64,000 nt of DNA from Crocinitomicaceae bacterium (lineage in GTDB: Bacteria > Bacteroidota > Bacteroidia > Flavobacteriales_D > Crocinitomicaceae). Location of the stretch: positions 1 to 64,000 of the forward strand of contig JAQWHI010000018.1 in the NCBI GenBank assembly GCA_029249445.1. The letters are read 5' to 3'. Made by a program: the position numbers and the translations under genes. Below the pieces are notes generated by a model. The model was not told where the DNA came from and did no database searches. It was given only the letters and a program-made list of their open reading frames with translations. The first letter of the stretch is position 1, and each line of letters begins with the position of its first letter. Of the stretch, positions 27,415 through 35,515 are shown piece after piece.

Positions 27415-28494
27415 ATGAAGAATGTTCTTGTGGTGCTGTTATTGTTGTTGGTTTTTTCTGTAAGTGCTCAAAAGGTAATTCCAATGGTTGATTTCAATGG
27501 TTTTTTCAACAGCTTTCAGAACGGAGTTTTTAGACAGATTAGTTTTCAGCCCATTCAGCAGTTTAAGTTTGGTGACAATGTAATGGCCTTCTATGATTAC
27601 CGTGGTAATTTGCTCACATACGATGGAACGACGCAAAAAACCATTTCAAATATTGAATCTGAATACACGGTGTCTGACAATCTTATTACATGGAAGATTG
27701 CCACGACCTTGAATCTTTGGGACAACAATGCATTGCGAACTTTGTCGTATCAGGTAGGGAATTATCAGGTGAGCGATAGTTTGGTTGTGTTTCAGGACAT
27801 GCGCTACAATTCGGTGAGTGCGTATTACAATGGAGAAGTTCATGAATTGTATACTTCGGTTGGAGACATTGAGTTTCCCGATTTTATTGGTGAGAACATC
27901 GTTGCATTTCGCGACAACGGGAATTTCTATAAAGTGTTTTGGAGGGGCCAGATTTATGAATTGGATGTGTGGCATGATCCATTTTCTTTTCGAGGAGGAA
28001 CTGACATGATCGCCTTCAATGATCCCATCAATGGTACGTTCGCAATTTTTGAGAATGGACAGTTTTCGGATGTTGAATTGCAGTACGTGAGCTCCTACAA
28101 AGTCGGAAATGGTTTTGTTGTTTATGAAAATCAAAACGGAGAATTGTTGATGTATAAAGAGGGGGAAATTGTTGAATTGAGCAATTTTAGGGCATCGTTT
28201 TATGATGTTCGAGACAATATTGTGCTTTGGAGTGAAAACTCATTTTTATATACTTACCACAATGGCGAGAAAGTAGAGGTAGAGCGATATGTTCCCAATG
28301 AGTATGCGATCAAAAATGATGTTATTGTCTACCGCAATATTATGGGGGGTGTAACCTCTTTTATTAATGGAGTACCTGAAGAAATAACCAATCAAACCGA
28401 GTCCTCATTCTCTGTTCATGGAAATGCAGTGCTTGTTGAGCTCTTTAATAAGTCATATATCGTACTTCAAAAAGGAAAAAAATATTACCTCTAA
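27415..28494 (+). CDS. Secreted beta-propeller-like repeat protein, unknown function
   Basis: A 359-residue exported protein with a signal peptide (cleavage near VSAQ). The mature part is built from about eight degenerate repeats of 40-45 residues with the pattern (V/G)DN(I/V)(V/I)xW/Fx(D/N) then YxNGExxEL, for example GENIVAFRDNGN, RGQIYELDVWH, RDNIVLWSENS and YHNGEKVEVERY. The pattern suggests a beta-propeller. There is no sorting domain, so it is probably periplasmic or outer-membrane associated. I do not recognise a named family. The start fits the signal peptide. Confidence 0.8.
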   Translation: MKNVLVVLLLLLVFSVSAQKVIPMVDFNGFFNSFQNGVFRQISFQPIQQFKFGDNVMAFYDYRGNLLTYDGTTQKTISNIESEYTVSDNLITWKIATTLNLWDNNALRTLSYQVGNYQVSDSLVVFQDMRYNSVSAYYNGEVHELYTSVGDIEFPDFIGENIVAFRDNGNFYKVFWRGQIYELDVWHDPFSFRGGTDMIAFNDPINGTFAIFENGQFSDVELQYVSSYKVGNGFVVYENQNGELLMYKEGEIVELSNFRASFYDVRDNIVLWSENSFLYTYHNGEKVEVERYVPNEYAIKNDVIVYRNIMGGVTSFINGVPEEITNQTESSFSVHGNAVLVELFNKSYIVLQKGKKYYL

Positions 28495-28578
28495 TTGTAG
28501 CGGTCAATTATACAGGTGGTCCGAAGATTTTGTATATAACTTTTTGGACAATTGATTCAATCAACCAAATACTCTGTG

Positions 28579-28586
28579 TATCTTTG
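28579..28586 (+). promoter_or_regulatory. -7 box of the DUF4494-pdxH operon
   Basis: TATCTTTG matches TAnnTTTG exactly and lies 29 bp before the DUF4494 start codon. A TTG occurs 24 bp upstream, slightly far for a -33 box. Confidence 0.45.
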
Positions 28587-28615
28587 ATGCTCAATTTTAA
28601 ACAACAACAAACAGA

Positions 28616-29194
28616 ATGAATTATTGGTTCACAGTTAAAGTAAAATATACGAAACAACTTGATAATGGTGCTTTGAAAAGAGTTTCAGAACCGTACCTTG
28701 TTGCTGCAATGACTTTCACAGATGCAGAGGCTCGAATTTACGAGGAACTTGGACAAGTCATTCGAGGTGAATTCAATGTTGTTGGTATCACGAGAACGGA
28801 ACTGCACGATATTTTTATTTATGATGATGCGGATGTCTGGTACAAGGTAAAAGTAAAGTACGAAACTGCTGACGCTGATTCTGAAAAAGCGAAAAAGGTA
28901 ACCCAAAACTTCCTCGTTACGGCAAATTCCGTTAAAGAAGCCTACGAGCGGATCAAAGAATGTTTGTCTACCTTGCTCGTTGATTTTGAAATTCCATCGA
29001 TTGTAGTTTCGCCTATTGTCGAGATTTTTCCATTTGCAGAAAATTTGGACAAAGAGATTGACCGCCGCCCGATGAATGAGGTTGAGTCATCGGAAGAGCA
29101 ACCAAATGGAGGTGCTGTTTTCTCTGCGTCTGGCTCTGACGAGGATGATAGCGAAGAGAGTGAAATTGAAGACGTCACAAGCAAGGACGAATGA
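28616..29194 (+). CDS. DUF4494 family protein
   Basis: A 192-residue Bacteroidota protein of the DUF4494 family. The conserved core covers residues 1-140 (WFTVKVKYTKQLDNGALKRV, PYLVAAMTFTDAEARI, VWYKVKVKYETAD, FLVTANSVKEAYERIKE). It shows an internal duplication: two copies of a W(F/Y)xVKVKY strand each followed by (Y/F)LV and a helix. The C-terminal 45 residues are acidic and probably disordered (DEDDSEESEIED). Function is unknown. The stop overlaps the pdxH start by 4 bp (ATGA), so its product is tied to a vitamin B6 gene. Confidence 0.88.
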   Translation: MNYWFTVKVKYTKQLDNGALKRVSEPYLVAAMTFTDAEARIYEELGQVIRGEFNVVGITRTELHDIFIYDDADVWYKVKVKYETADADSEKAKKVTQNFLVTANSVKEAYERIKECLSTLLVDFEIPSIVVSPIVEIFPFAENLDKEIDRRPMNEVESSEEQPNGGAVFSASGSDEDDSEESEIEDVTSKDE

Positions 29195-29835
29195 AAAATA
29201 TATTAGATACATTTCGCCAAGGGCATCATGAGTTCGAGAACAGTCGGTTAGACGGTTTTGAGGGAGTCAATCCGTATGAGTTGTTTGAATTATGGACAAC
29301 TGAGGCTGTTGAAAATAAAGAAAATGAGCCAAATGCATTTGTTTTGGCAACGGTAAGTTCAAATGGACAGTCCAGTTCGAGAATTGTATATCTCAAAGAC
29401 ATTATTGAAAAGCGATTTGTGTTCTACACAAACTACAGCAGTCAAAAAGGCGTGGATATTGAATCAAATCCAAAGGTATCAATGTTGTTTTTTTGGCCCA
29501 ATGCAGCGCGTCAAGTGCGCATAGAAGGGAAATGTTCAAAGGTGCCTACGGAAGTAAGTGATGCTTATTTTGCATCCCGTCCAAGAGGTAGCCAAATTGG
29601 TGCTTGGGCATCACATCAAAGTGATTCGCTTTCAAGTAGAGAGGAGTTAGAAGCACGGTTTGAAGATTTTGAAAAGAAATTTCCCAATGAAATTCCACGA
29701 CCTGATCATTGGGGTGGATTTTGGATTGATCCTTCTAGCTTTGAGTTTTGGCAAGGTCGCCCCTCGCGCTTGCACGATCGAATTCGGTTTGAAGAGGTAG
29801 ACGGTGTTTGGAAAAACAGAAGACTAAATCCCTAA
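29191..29835 (+). CDS. pdxH: Pyridoxamine 5'-phosphate oxidase
   Basis: PdxH oxidises pyridoxine or pyridoxamine 5'-phosphate to pyridoxal 5'-phosphate using FMN and O2. The 214-residue length is normal. FMN- and substrate-binding motifs are seen in SSRIVYLKDI, FYTNYSSQKG, ARQVRIEG, the SRPRGSQIGAWAS-QS segment, and the C-terminal family block ending GRPSRLHDRI with WKNRRLNP. It is the middle gene of a DUF4494-pdxH-M16 operon (4-bp overlap before, 2-bp gap after). Confidence 0.95.
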   Translation: MKNILDTFRQGHHEFENSRLDGFEGVNPYELFELWTTEAVENKENEPNAFVLATVSSNGQSSSRIVYLKDIIEKRFVFYTNYSSQKGVDIESNPKVSMLFFWPNAARQVRIEGKCSKVPTEVSDAYFASRPRGSQIGAWASHQSDSLSSREELEARFEDFEKKFPNEIPRPDHWGGFWIDPSSFEFWQGRPSRLHDRIRFEEVDGVWKNRRLNP

Positions 29836-29837
29836 AA

Positions 29838-31070
29838 ATGTTCGAGGTCGACCCAATTATTTTCAGCCTATCCAACGGTGTTAAGGTGGCTTATTTGCAG
29901 CGTGATGCATTTGTTGCACATATGGGAGTCATGATTCATGGGGGAGCTCGTTTTGAGCGTCAAGATGAAGAGGGACTTGCACACTTTATTGAACACTGTA
30001 TTTTTAAGGGAACAAAAAAGAGAACGGCGTTCGATATTTTTACCGATCTCGATTCTGTAGGTGGTGAGTTGAATGCCTACACAAACAAAGAAGAAATTTG
30101 TGTTCATGCATCGTTTCGAAAAACTCATTTTGGCATTGCTTCTGAATTGCTCGGAGATATTGTACAAAATGCAACGTTTCCAAAGGAAGAAATAGAGAAG
30201 GAGAAGGAGGTCGTTTTAGATGAAATCATATCATATATGGACAATCCAGCCGAACGTATTTTTGATGAATTTGAAGCAAAGATTTTCAAAGGAAATTCAC
30301 TTGGATACAATATACTTGGAAACAAGGCCTCTGTCAGTGGTTTTACTAGAGATCATATCGTCAATTACCTTGAGCGTTATTTTAAAGCGGAAAATACAGT
30401 TATTTCCTTTGTTGGTGATGTTCCAATCGATCAAGTGCGAGAAGTACTAGAGACCGATTTCGGGCAGATGAGGTCGGGTGAAGTCGATTTGAACAGTGCT
30501 GAAATTCCAACAATCGATACCTTTCGATTGATCGAGAAGAAGTCAAACTTCCAAACACATACGGTGATCGGCGGTCGCGCACCTTCATACAATGACCCCA
30601 AGCGTCGTGCAATGACGCTACTGACAAACGTGCTTGGTGGACCGGCACTGAATTCTCGCTTGATTCTCTCTCTTCGTGAGAAATATGGCTATGCCTACAA
30701 CATTGAAGCCAATTATACGGCTTACTCAGATGCAGGTTTTTGGAGTGTCTATATGGGCACGGACAAAAAATATCTCAAAAAAGCAATCGCGCTGATTTAT
30801 GAAGAACTGGCCTTGATGGTAGACAAAAACCTTTCTGCAAAAGAACTTGTTCATGCAAAAGAACAATTGAAAGGACACATCGCACTCTCATTAGACAGTA
30901 ACATGGAATTGATGTTTAGTATTGGCAAAAGCGTAATGATCCATGGCAAGGTAGATTCAATTCAAGAGGTCTACAATCAAATTGATGCGATTGATCTCAG
31001 CGAGCTTGGTGATGTGGCAAAAGCGAATTTTAGCCGTCAACAAATGTCAGAGTTGGTATATGAATTCTAA
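29838..31070 (+). CDS. M16-family zinc metallopeptidase
   Basis: A 410-residue pitrilysin-type (M16) peptidase, like mitochondrial processing peptidase and bacterial PqqL/YmxG. The inverted zinc motif HxxEH is present (HFIEHCIFKGT, from His49), with the distal Glu in EKEKEVVLDEI. The C-terminal half carries the R/Y substrate-binding segment (LREKYGYAYNIEANY). No signal peptide is seen, so it is probably cytoplasmic. The frame extends 30 bp upstream into pdxH, but ATG 29838, two bases after the pdxH stop, is the natural start. Confidence 0.92.
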   Translation: MFEVDPIIFSLSNGVKVAYLQRDAFVAHMGVMIHGGARFERQDEEGLAHFIEHCIFKGTKKRTAFDIFTDLDSVGGELNAYTNKEEICVHASFRKTHFGIASELLGDIVQNATFPKEEIEKEKEVVLDEIISYMDNPAERIFDEFEAKIFKGNSLGYNILGNKASVSGFTRDHIVNYLERYFKAENTVISFVGDVPIDQVREVLETDFGQMRSGEVDLNSAEIPTIDTFRLIEKKSNFQTHTVIGGRAPSYNDPKRRAMTLLTNVLGGPALNSRLILSLREKYGYAYNIEANYTAYSDAGFWSVYMGTDKKYLKKAIALIYEELALMVDKNLSAKELVHAKEQLKGHIALSLDSNMELMFSIGKSVMIHGKVDSIQEVYNQIDAIDLSELGDVAKANFSRQQMSELVYEF

Positions 31071-31199
31071 ACACGAAAGAATTATTTAGTACCAGAACAA
31101 AATACAATGCCATTTCTCTTCTGAAGGTTATGAAATTTCATCCTGTTTAAGTTGAAAATCGTTCTAAACAAGTAAAAAAAACTTGTATTTTTTATTTTG

Positions 31200-31276
31200 C
31201 CCCCTAAAAAATAGGGGGTATGTTGATAAATTTTAATAAAATATTGAAATTACCCCCTTGAATTAATGTATTTTTG
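31200..31276 (+). promoter_or_regulatory. glnN promoter with C-rich operator-like repeats
   Basis: The -7 box TATTTTTG (31269-31276) and TTG 22 bp upstream (31244-31246) form a plausible promoter 17 bp before ATG. A palindrome CCCCCTA-5-TAGGGGG lies at 31200-31218, and its half-site TACCCCCT occurs again between the -33 and -7 boxes (31251-31258). One site upstream and one inside the promoter spacer suggest a protein operator for nitrogen control. Confidence 0.5.
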
Positions 31277-31293
31277 AAAAAAAATCATTTATT

Positions 31294-33480
31294 ATGGCAA
31301 ATCAAAGAATGCAAGCATATTATGACGTTCTTCACAGAACACCCAATGAAGATAAGTTTAATGGTAAAATGTCAACGATTTTTGGTGAGAATGTATTCCA
31401 TATGGAAGTCATGCGTGAGTACCTCCCGAGTGAGGCATACAAATCCATGAAGAAAGCGGCCCAAGACGGAACTCGATTGGATCGTGATATGGCCGACCAA
31501 GTAGCTTCGGCAATGAAAGATTGGGCCATAACGAAAGGAGCAACGCATTACACACATTGGTTTCAGCCTTTGACAGGATCTACTGCCGAGAAGCACGATG
31601 CCTTTTTAAAGCCTGTGGCACCAGGAAAAGCGATCGAGCGATTTGACGGTGATTTACTAGTACAACAAGAGCCAGATGCATCATCTTTCCCAAATGGAGG
31701 AATACGAAATACCTTCGAAGCAAGAGGTTATACCGCATGGGACCCTTCTTCACCTGCATTTGTAATTGATAAAACACTTTGTATTCCAACAATATTTATT
31801 GCCTATACTGGTGAAGCATTGGACTATAAAATGCCACTATTGAAAGCATTACATGCTGTGAATGAAGCAGCTGTAGACGTTTGTCAATACTTCGACAAGA
31901 ATGTAAAAAGAACAACTGCTACCTTAGGTTGGGAGCAGGAATACTTTTTGGTAGACAAAGCATTATTCAATGCGCGCCCAGATTTAATGATGACAGGAAG
32001 AGCTTTGTTTGGCCATGATTCAGCAAAAGGCCAGCAACTGGATGATCATTACTTTGGATCAATTACGGAACGTGTAACTGCATTTATGCGTGACTTTGAA
32101 ACAGAATCCATTCGACTCGGAATTCCAGTGACTACACGTCACAATGAAGTAGCACCAAATCAGTTTGAATGTGCACCGATATTTGAAGAGTGTAACTTAG
32201 CGAATGATCACAACTTATTGTTGATGGATCTTCTTGAAAAAGTAGCACGACGTCACAATTTCCGTGTTTTACTTCACGAAAAGCCATTTGCTGGGGTCAA
32301 CGGGTCAGGAAAGCACAACAACTGGTCGCTGAGCACAGACACAGGAGTGAATCTTTTGGCACCAGGTAAAAATCCAAAGAGCAACCTTCAGTTTTTAACC
32401 TTCTTTGTCAATACGATTAAGGCAATTCATGACAATGCTGATTTGTTGAGAGCTGCAATTGCTGGCGCAGGCAACGACCATCGTTTGGGTGCGAATGAAG
32501 CACCTCCTGCAATCATTTCAACGTTCATTGGTTCTCAGTTGACAGCATTACTAGACAATATTGAGAAAAATGTTAAAGCAGGGAAAATGACTCCAGAAGA
32601 CAAAACTGAGTTGAAGTTGGACATCGGTAAGATTCCACAGATTCTTCTAGACAACACAGATCGAAACAGAACATCGCCTTTTGCTTTTACAGGAAATAAA
32701 TTTGAGTTTAGAGCGGTTGGATCGTCAGCAAATTGTTCCTCTGCAATGATTGTTTTGAATACAATTATGGCAAAACAGTTGAAAGCGTTCAAAACCAGTG
32801 TAGATGCCCGAATTAAGAGTGGAGACAGCAAGGATGAAGGGATTTTAAAAGAACTTCAAAAACTGATCAAAGAATCAAAGAAAATTCGTTTCGAAGGAAA
32901 TGGATATGGTGAGGAGTGGCTCAAGGAAGCTGAAAAAAGAGGACTTTCAAATCTCAAGGATACACCGAGAGCTTTGCAAGTATGGGGTGACAAAAAGTAC
33001 ATAGATTTGTTTTCTGAATTGAATGTTTTGACACCACGAGAGTTGGAGGCAAGACAGGAAATCGAGTTTGAGAATTACATTATGAAAATTCAAATAGAGG
33101 CTCGAGTAATTGGTGAAATGGTTGGGAACTTTATCGCACCAGCAGCAATTGAATACCAAAACAAATTGATCAGTAATGTACAAGGATTGATTGAGGTACT
33201 TGGCGCGAAAGATGGCAAAAGTGCAGCTAAAGGCGCCATTGACGTCATTCAAAAAATTTCTGAGCATTTGAATAAAATGAAAGCTTTGAGTGACGAAATG
33301 CTCATCGCTCGAAAAGAAGTGAATAAAATTGAAGACATGGAAGAGAAGGCGATCGCATACTGCGATAAGGTGAAGGTATTCTTTGATCAGATTCGCTATA
33401 ATGCCGACAAACTCGAACTACTTATCGATGATGAGGAATGGAGATTGCCAAAATTCAGAGAGATGCTTTTCACGCGTTAG
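31294..33480 (+). CDS. glnN: Glutamine synthetase type III
   Basis: A 728-residue type III glutamine synthetase, which makes glutamine from glutamate, ammonia and ATP. The length separates it from types I and II. Family features include FGENVFHMEVMREYLP near the N-terminus, the glutamate/ATP-site segments TLGWEQEYFLVD, TTRHNEVAPNQFE and FAGVNGSGKHNNWS, RTSPFAFTGNKFEFR, and the helical C-terminal extension (about 570-728). Type III enzymes act as dodecamers in the cytoplasm and are the main form in many Bacteroidota. Transcribed alone, with its own promoter and a terminator 25 bp after the stop. Confidence 0.96.
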   Translation: MANQRMQAYYDVLHRTPNEDKFNGKMSTIFGENVFHMEVMREYLPSEAYKSMKKAAQDGTRLDRDMADQVASAMKDWAITKGATHYTHWFQPLTGSTAEKHDAFLKPVAPGKAIERFDGDLLVQQEPDASSFPNGGIRNTFEARGYTAWDPSSPAFVIDKTLCIPTIFIAYTGEALDYKMPLLKALHAVNEAAVDVCQYFDKNVKRTTATLGWEQEYFLVDKALFNARPDLMMTGRALFGHDSAKGQQLDDHYFGSITERVTAFMRDFETESIRLGIPVTTRHNEVAPNQFECAPIFEECNLANDHNLLLMDLLEKVARRHNFRVLLHEKPFAGVNGSGKHNNWSLSTDTGVNLLAPGKNPKSNLQFLTFFVNTIKAIHDNADLLRAAIAGAGNDHRLGANEAPPAIISTFIGSQLTALLDNIEKNVKAGKMTPEDKTELKLDIGKIPQILLDNTDRNRTSPFAFTGNKFEFRAVGSSANCSSAMIVLNTIMAKQLKAFKTSVDARIKSGDSKDEGILKELQKLIKESKKIRFEGNGYGEEWLKEAEKRGLSNLKDTPRALQVWGDKKYIDLFSELNVLTPRELEARQEIEFENYIMKIQIEARVIGEMVGNFIAPAAIEYQNKLISNVQGLIEVLGAKDGKSAAKGAIDVIQKISEHLNKMKALSDEMLIARKEVNKIEDMEEKAIAYCDKVKVFFDQIRYNADKLELLIDDEEWRLPKFREMLFTR

Positions 33481-33505
33481 TCAATAGTAATCTGTTATAA
33501 ATTAG

Positions 33506-33537
33506 GTCGCTTGTCAATTTTGATGAGCGGCTTTTTT
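33506..33537 (+). terminator. Terminator of glnN
   Basis: A 12-bp stem (GTCGCTTGTCAA with TTGATGAGCGGC, including G-U pairs) with a 2-nt loop is followed by TTTTTTATTTT. Confidence 0.82.
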
Positions 33538-33550
33538 ATTTTAAGGATAT

Positions 33551-34990
33551 TTAGTCAACTTCGTAAGCTCCAATATCTCTAGATCCCATAAAGCGATTGG
33601 ATCCGACAAGATCAATTCCAATTGCCTCGAGAATGGTGTTGGGAAATGCATCACTCCCCGCATTGAAGAGCGGCGAATTTGACGTGTATGTGAAGTCGTA
33701 TATACTCTCGTCGGTAAACGCAGGATTTAAATTCCACAAATTGTCAGAGAAAAAAGAACCGGTAAAGATCTCATCACTTTTAATCAGGTTGTTGGAGAAG
33801 TTAAATGTCAATGGTGTGCCAAAAGAAACTGTATCTATGGAAAGTTCGTAGTTTGAATTGCCATAGATTACACTGTTTGTTATTGTTCCTTCATTGATGC
33901 TTCCGATGGTTTGTACACCGTTAGCAATATAGTAATTGCTAATGCCGACTGCAGCCGCAGAGTTACCGCCCGCTCCAAAGCCGAGCAGGTGGCAATTGTT
34001 GAAATTGAAATCTCCACCCTCGAGAACGAGAAGCGAATGGATTCCGTTTCTTGCAATCATACAGTTTTGTGCTTGAATCTTCGCACCGGAATATATGAAT
34101 ACCCCGTAGCTCGCACAATTTTCGATAATGGTATTTGATACCTGTAGCGTATAGTTGCTATTTGCGGGATCTTCTCCATATACATGTATGCCAGAAATTG
34201 CGTTTTTAATGCGTGCGTAGTTGATTTTGCTGGGCAATGCTTCTCGCATGTAAATGCCATAATACTGTCCTGTGACATCATCATACCATGGTTCCAATCG
34301 GTCTCCTTGAAATGTTACAGGCTCGGAGAACGTACCTTCGATGTTTAGCACACCTTTGTAATTGTATAACAATCCACCTTTGTGCAAATATACATCAGTT
34401 CCTTGCGGAATTGTAAGTGCTGTAGCCGAGTCAATAAAGGCAACATTCAGGATGACATGCGGTTTGTCGTTTGGCCAAATACCTGAGTTTATATCCAATC
34501 CTTCTCCATTTGGAAGACTAAAGTCAGAGTAGTGAAAGTAGGCATCCTGACCGCTAGCAAGTAGTTTTACAGATTGGTCCGTTCCGTTTGTTGTAAATGT
34601 AATTTCATCCTCTACAACCAGCGGAAGTGTGCCGTTGTTTTGGTCCAAGGTGACCTCAACAAAAACAAATAAACTGTCACCACCTTCGAGTTCGAGTTCG
34701 GAAAAGAGCGTTCCAGAAATTCCATCGACATTAATTCTGTATGGAGAATTTGTTCCACCTGCCAGCTCGATTTTGCTTACCGTGAGTGTCCTGTTGTCGT
34801 TATTGAATATTTTGAGTTGTTTGGTTGTGGATCCAATTGTTGTAAATATGGTGTCAAAAACTACTGTGTCAGCACTGAAATCAAGATTACCCTCAGAATA
34901 AAAAACGGGCTTTTTGCAACTCGATAGACTCGCGATTAAAAGTAGAGTAGCTCCAAATAGGAGCGAGATATAGAATTTATATAATTTCAT
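33551..34990 (-). CDS. Lipoprotein with right-handed beta-helix
   Basis: A 479-residue outer-membrane-type lipoprotein. The signal peptide ends in the lipobox LSSC, followed by KKP. Residues about 30-150 are an Ig-like/choice-of-anchor-type beta domain (FDTIFTTIGSTTKQLKIFNN, SKIELAGG). From about residue 190 the sequence becomes a right-handed parallel beta-helix with short repeating strands (GVLNIEGTFSEPVTFQGD, YGIYMREALPSKINYARIKN, NTIIENCASYGVFI, NCMIARNGIHSLLV). Such helices often bind or cleave polysaccharides, but no catalytic motif is visible. Function unknown; conserved in Flavobacteriales in my recollection. Convergent with glnN. Confidence 0.82.
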   Translation of the reverse strand: MKLYKFYISLLFGATLLLIASLSSCKKPVFYSEGNLDFSADTVVFDTIFTTIGSTTKQLKIFNNDNRTLTVSKIELAGGTNSPYRINVDGISGTLFSELELEGGDSLFVFVEVTLDQNNGTLPLVVEDEITFTTNGTDQSVKLLASGQDAYFHYSDFSLPNGEGLDINSGIWPNDKPHVILNVAFIDSATALTIPQGTDVYLHKGGLLYNYKGVLNIEGTFSEPVTFQGDRLEPWYDDVTGQYYGIYMREALPSKINYARIKNAISGIHVYGEDPANSNYTLQVSNTIIENCASYGVFIYSGAKIQAQNCMIARNGIHSLLVLEGGDFNFNNCHLLGFGAGGNSAAAVGISNYYIANGVQTIGSINEGTITNSVIYGNSNYELSIDTVSFGTPLTFNFSNNLIKSDEIFTGSFFSDNLWNLNPAFTDESIYDFTYTSNSPLFNAGSDAFPNTILEAIGIDLVGSNRFMGSRDIGAYEVD

Positions 34991-35046
34991 AATTCGACGT
35001 CAAAAATAACGTAAATACATTTAGGTTTATTTTATCTTTGTGAAAG

Positions 35047-35077
35047 TTTAGGAATTTAAAAAGTTTATATATCTTTG
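35047..35077 (+). promoter_or_regulatory. Promoter of rpmE2
   Basis: TTTA, 19 bp, then TATCTTTG (35070-35077) closely match the Bacteroidota promoter. The leader to the start codon would be about 28 nt. Confidence 0.6.
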
Positions 35078-35110
35078 CATCCCCAATAGGGACAAGAAAT
35101 TATTATTGTT

Positions 35111-35365
35111 ATGAGAAAAGATATCCATCCAGAAGATTATAGATTAGTTGTTTTTAAAGACATGTCAAACGATTATGCATTTGTTTGTCCTTCATGCGCT
35201 GCATCAAGTGAAACAATCAAATGGGAAGATGGCAATGAGTATCCTCTAATTAAGTTGGATATTTCTCACAAATCGCATCCATTCTTCACTGGAGTTGTTC
35301 AGTTTGTTGATACGGCAGGTCGTATTGACAAGTTCAACACGCGTTACGGTAAACGTAAGAAGTAA
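35111..35365 (+). CDS. rpmE2: 50S ribosomal protein L31, type B
   Basis: An 84-residue type B L31. It shows the conserved MRKDIHPEDYRLVVFKD start, the SHPFFTG motif and the basic end FNTRYGKRKK. One CPSC pair is present but the second zinc-binding Cys pair of type A L31 is absent, as expected for type B. It binds the central protuberance of the large subunit. Monocistronic, with a strong promoter and terminator. Its expression should be high. Confidence 0.96.
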   Translation: MRKDIHPEDYRLVVFKDMSNDYAFVCPSCAASSETIKWEDGNEYPLIKLDISHKSHPFFTGVVQFVDTAGRIDKFNTRYGKRKK

Positions 35366-35392
35366 GAGATATATAAGTTTATACAACATAAA

Positions 35393-35422
35393 GCTGTTTC
35401 GTTTTTCGAAGCAGTTTTTTTT
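35393..35422 (+). terminator. Terminator of rpmE2
   Basis: An 8-bp stem CTGTTTCG/CGAAGCAG with a 5-T loop is followed by eight T, 28 bp after the stop codon. Confidence 0.88.
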
Positions 35423-35503
35423 ATGGTATGATTTCTGATTAAGGCATTCGGAAGGATGGATCAATTGGTTTGCCAATACATTCTGATTTAGTAATTGAAT
35501 TGT

Positions 35504-35511
35504 TAATTTTG
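35504..35511 (+). promoter_or_regulatory. -7 box directly before the WG-repeat gene
   Basis: TAATTTTG is an exact TAnnTTTG match ending five bases before the GTG start codon. If used, the mRNA would have almost no leader. The -33 box is not clear. Confidence 0.4.
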
Positions 35512-35515
35512 AGGT

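Noticed and set aside
31200-31218. C-rich palindrome as terminator of the M16 peptidase gene
   Set aside because: No T-run follows, the loop is A-rich and the half-site recurs inside the glnN promoter, so an operator fits better.
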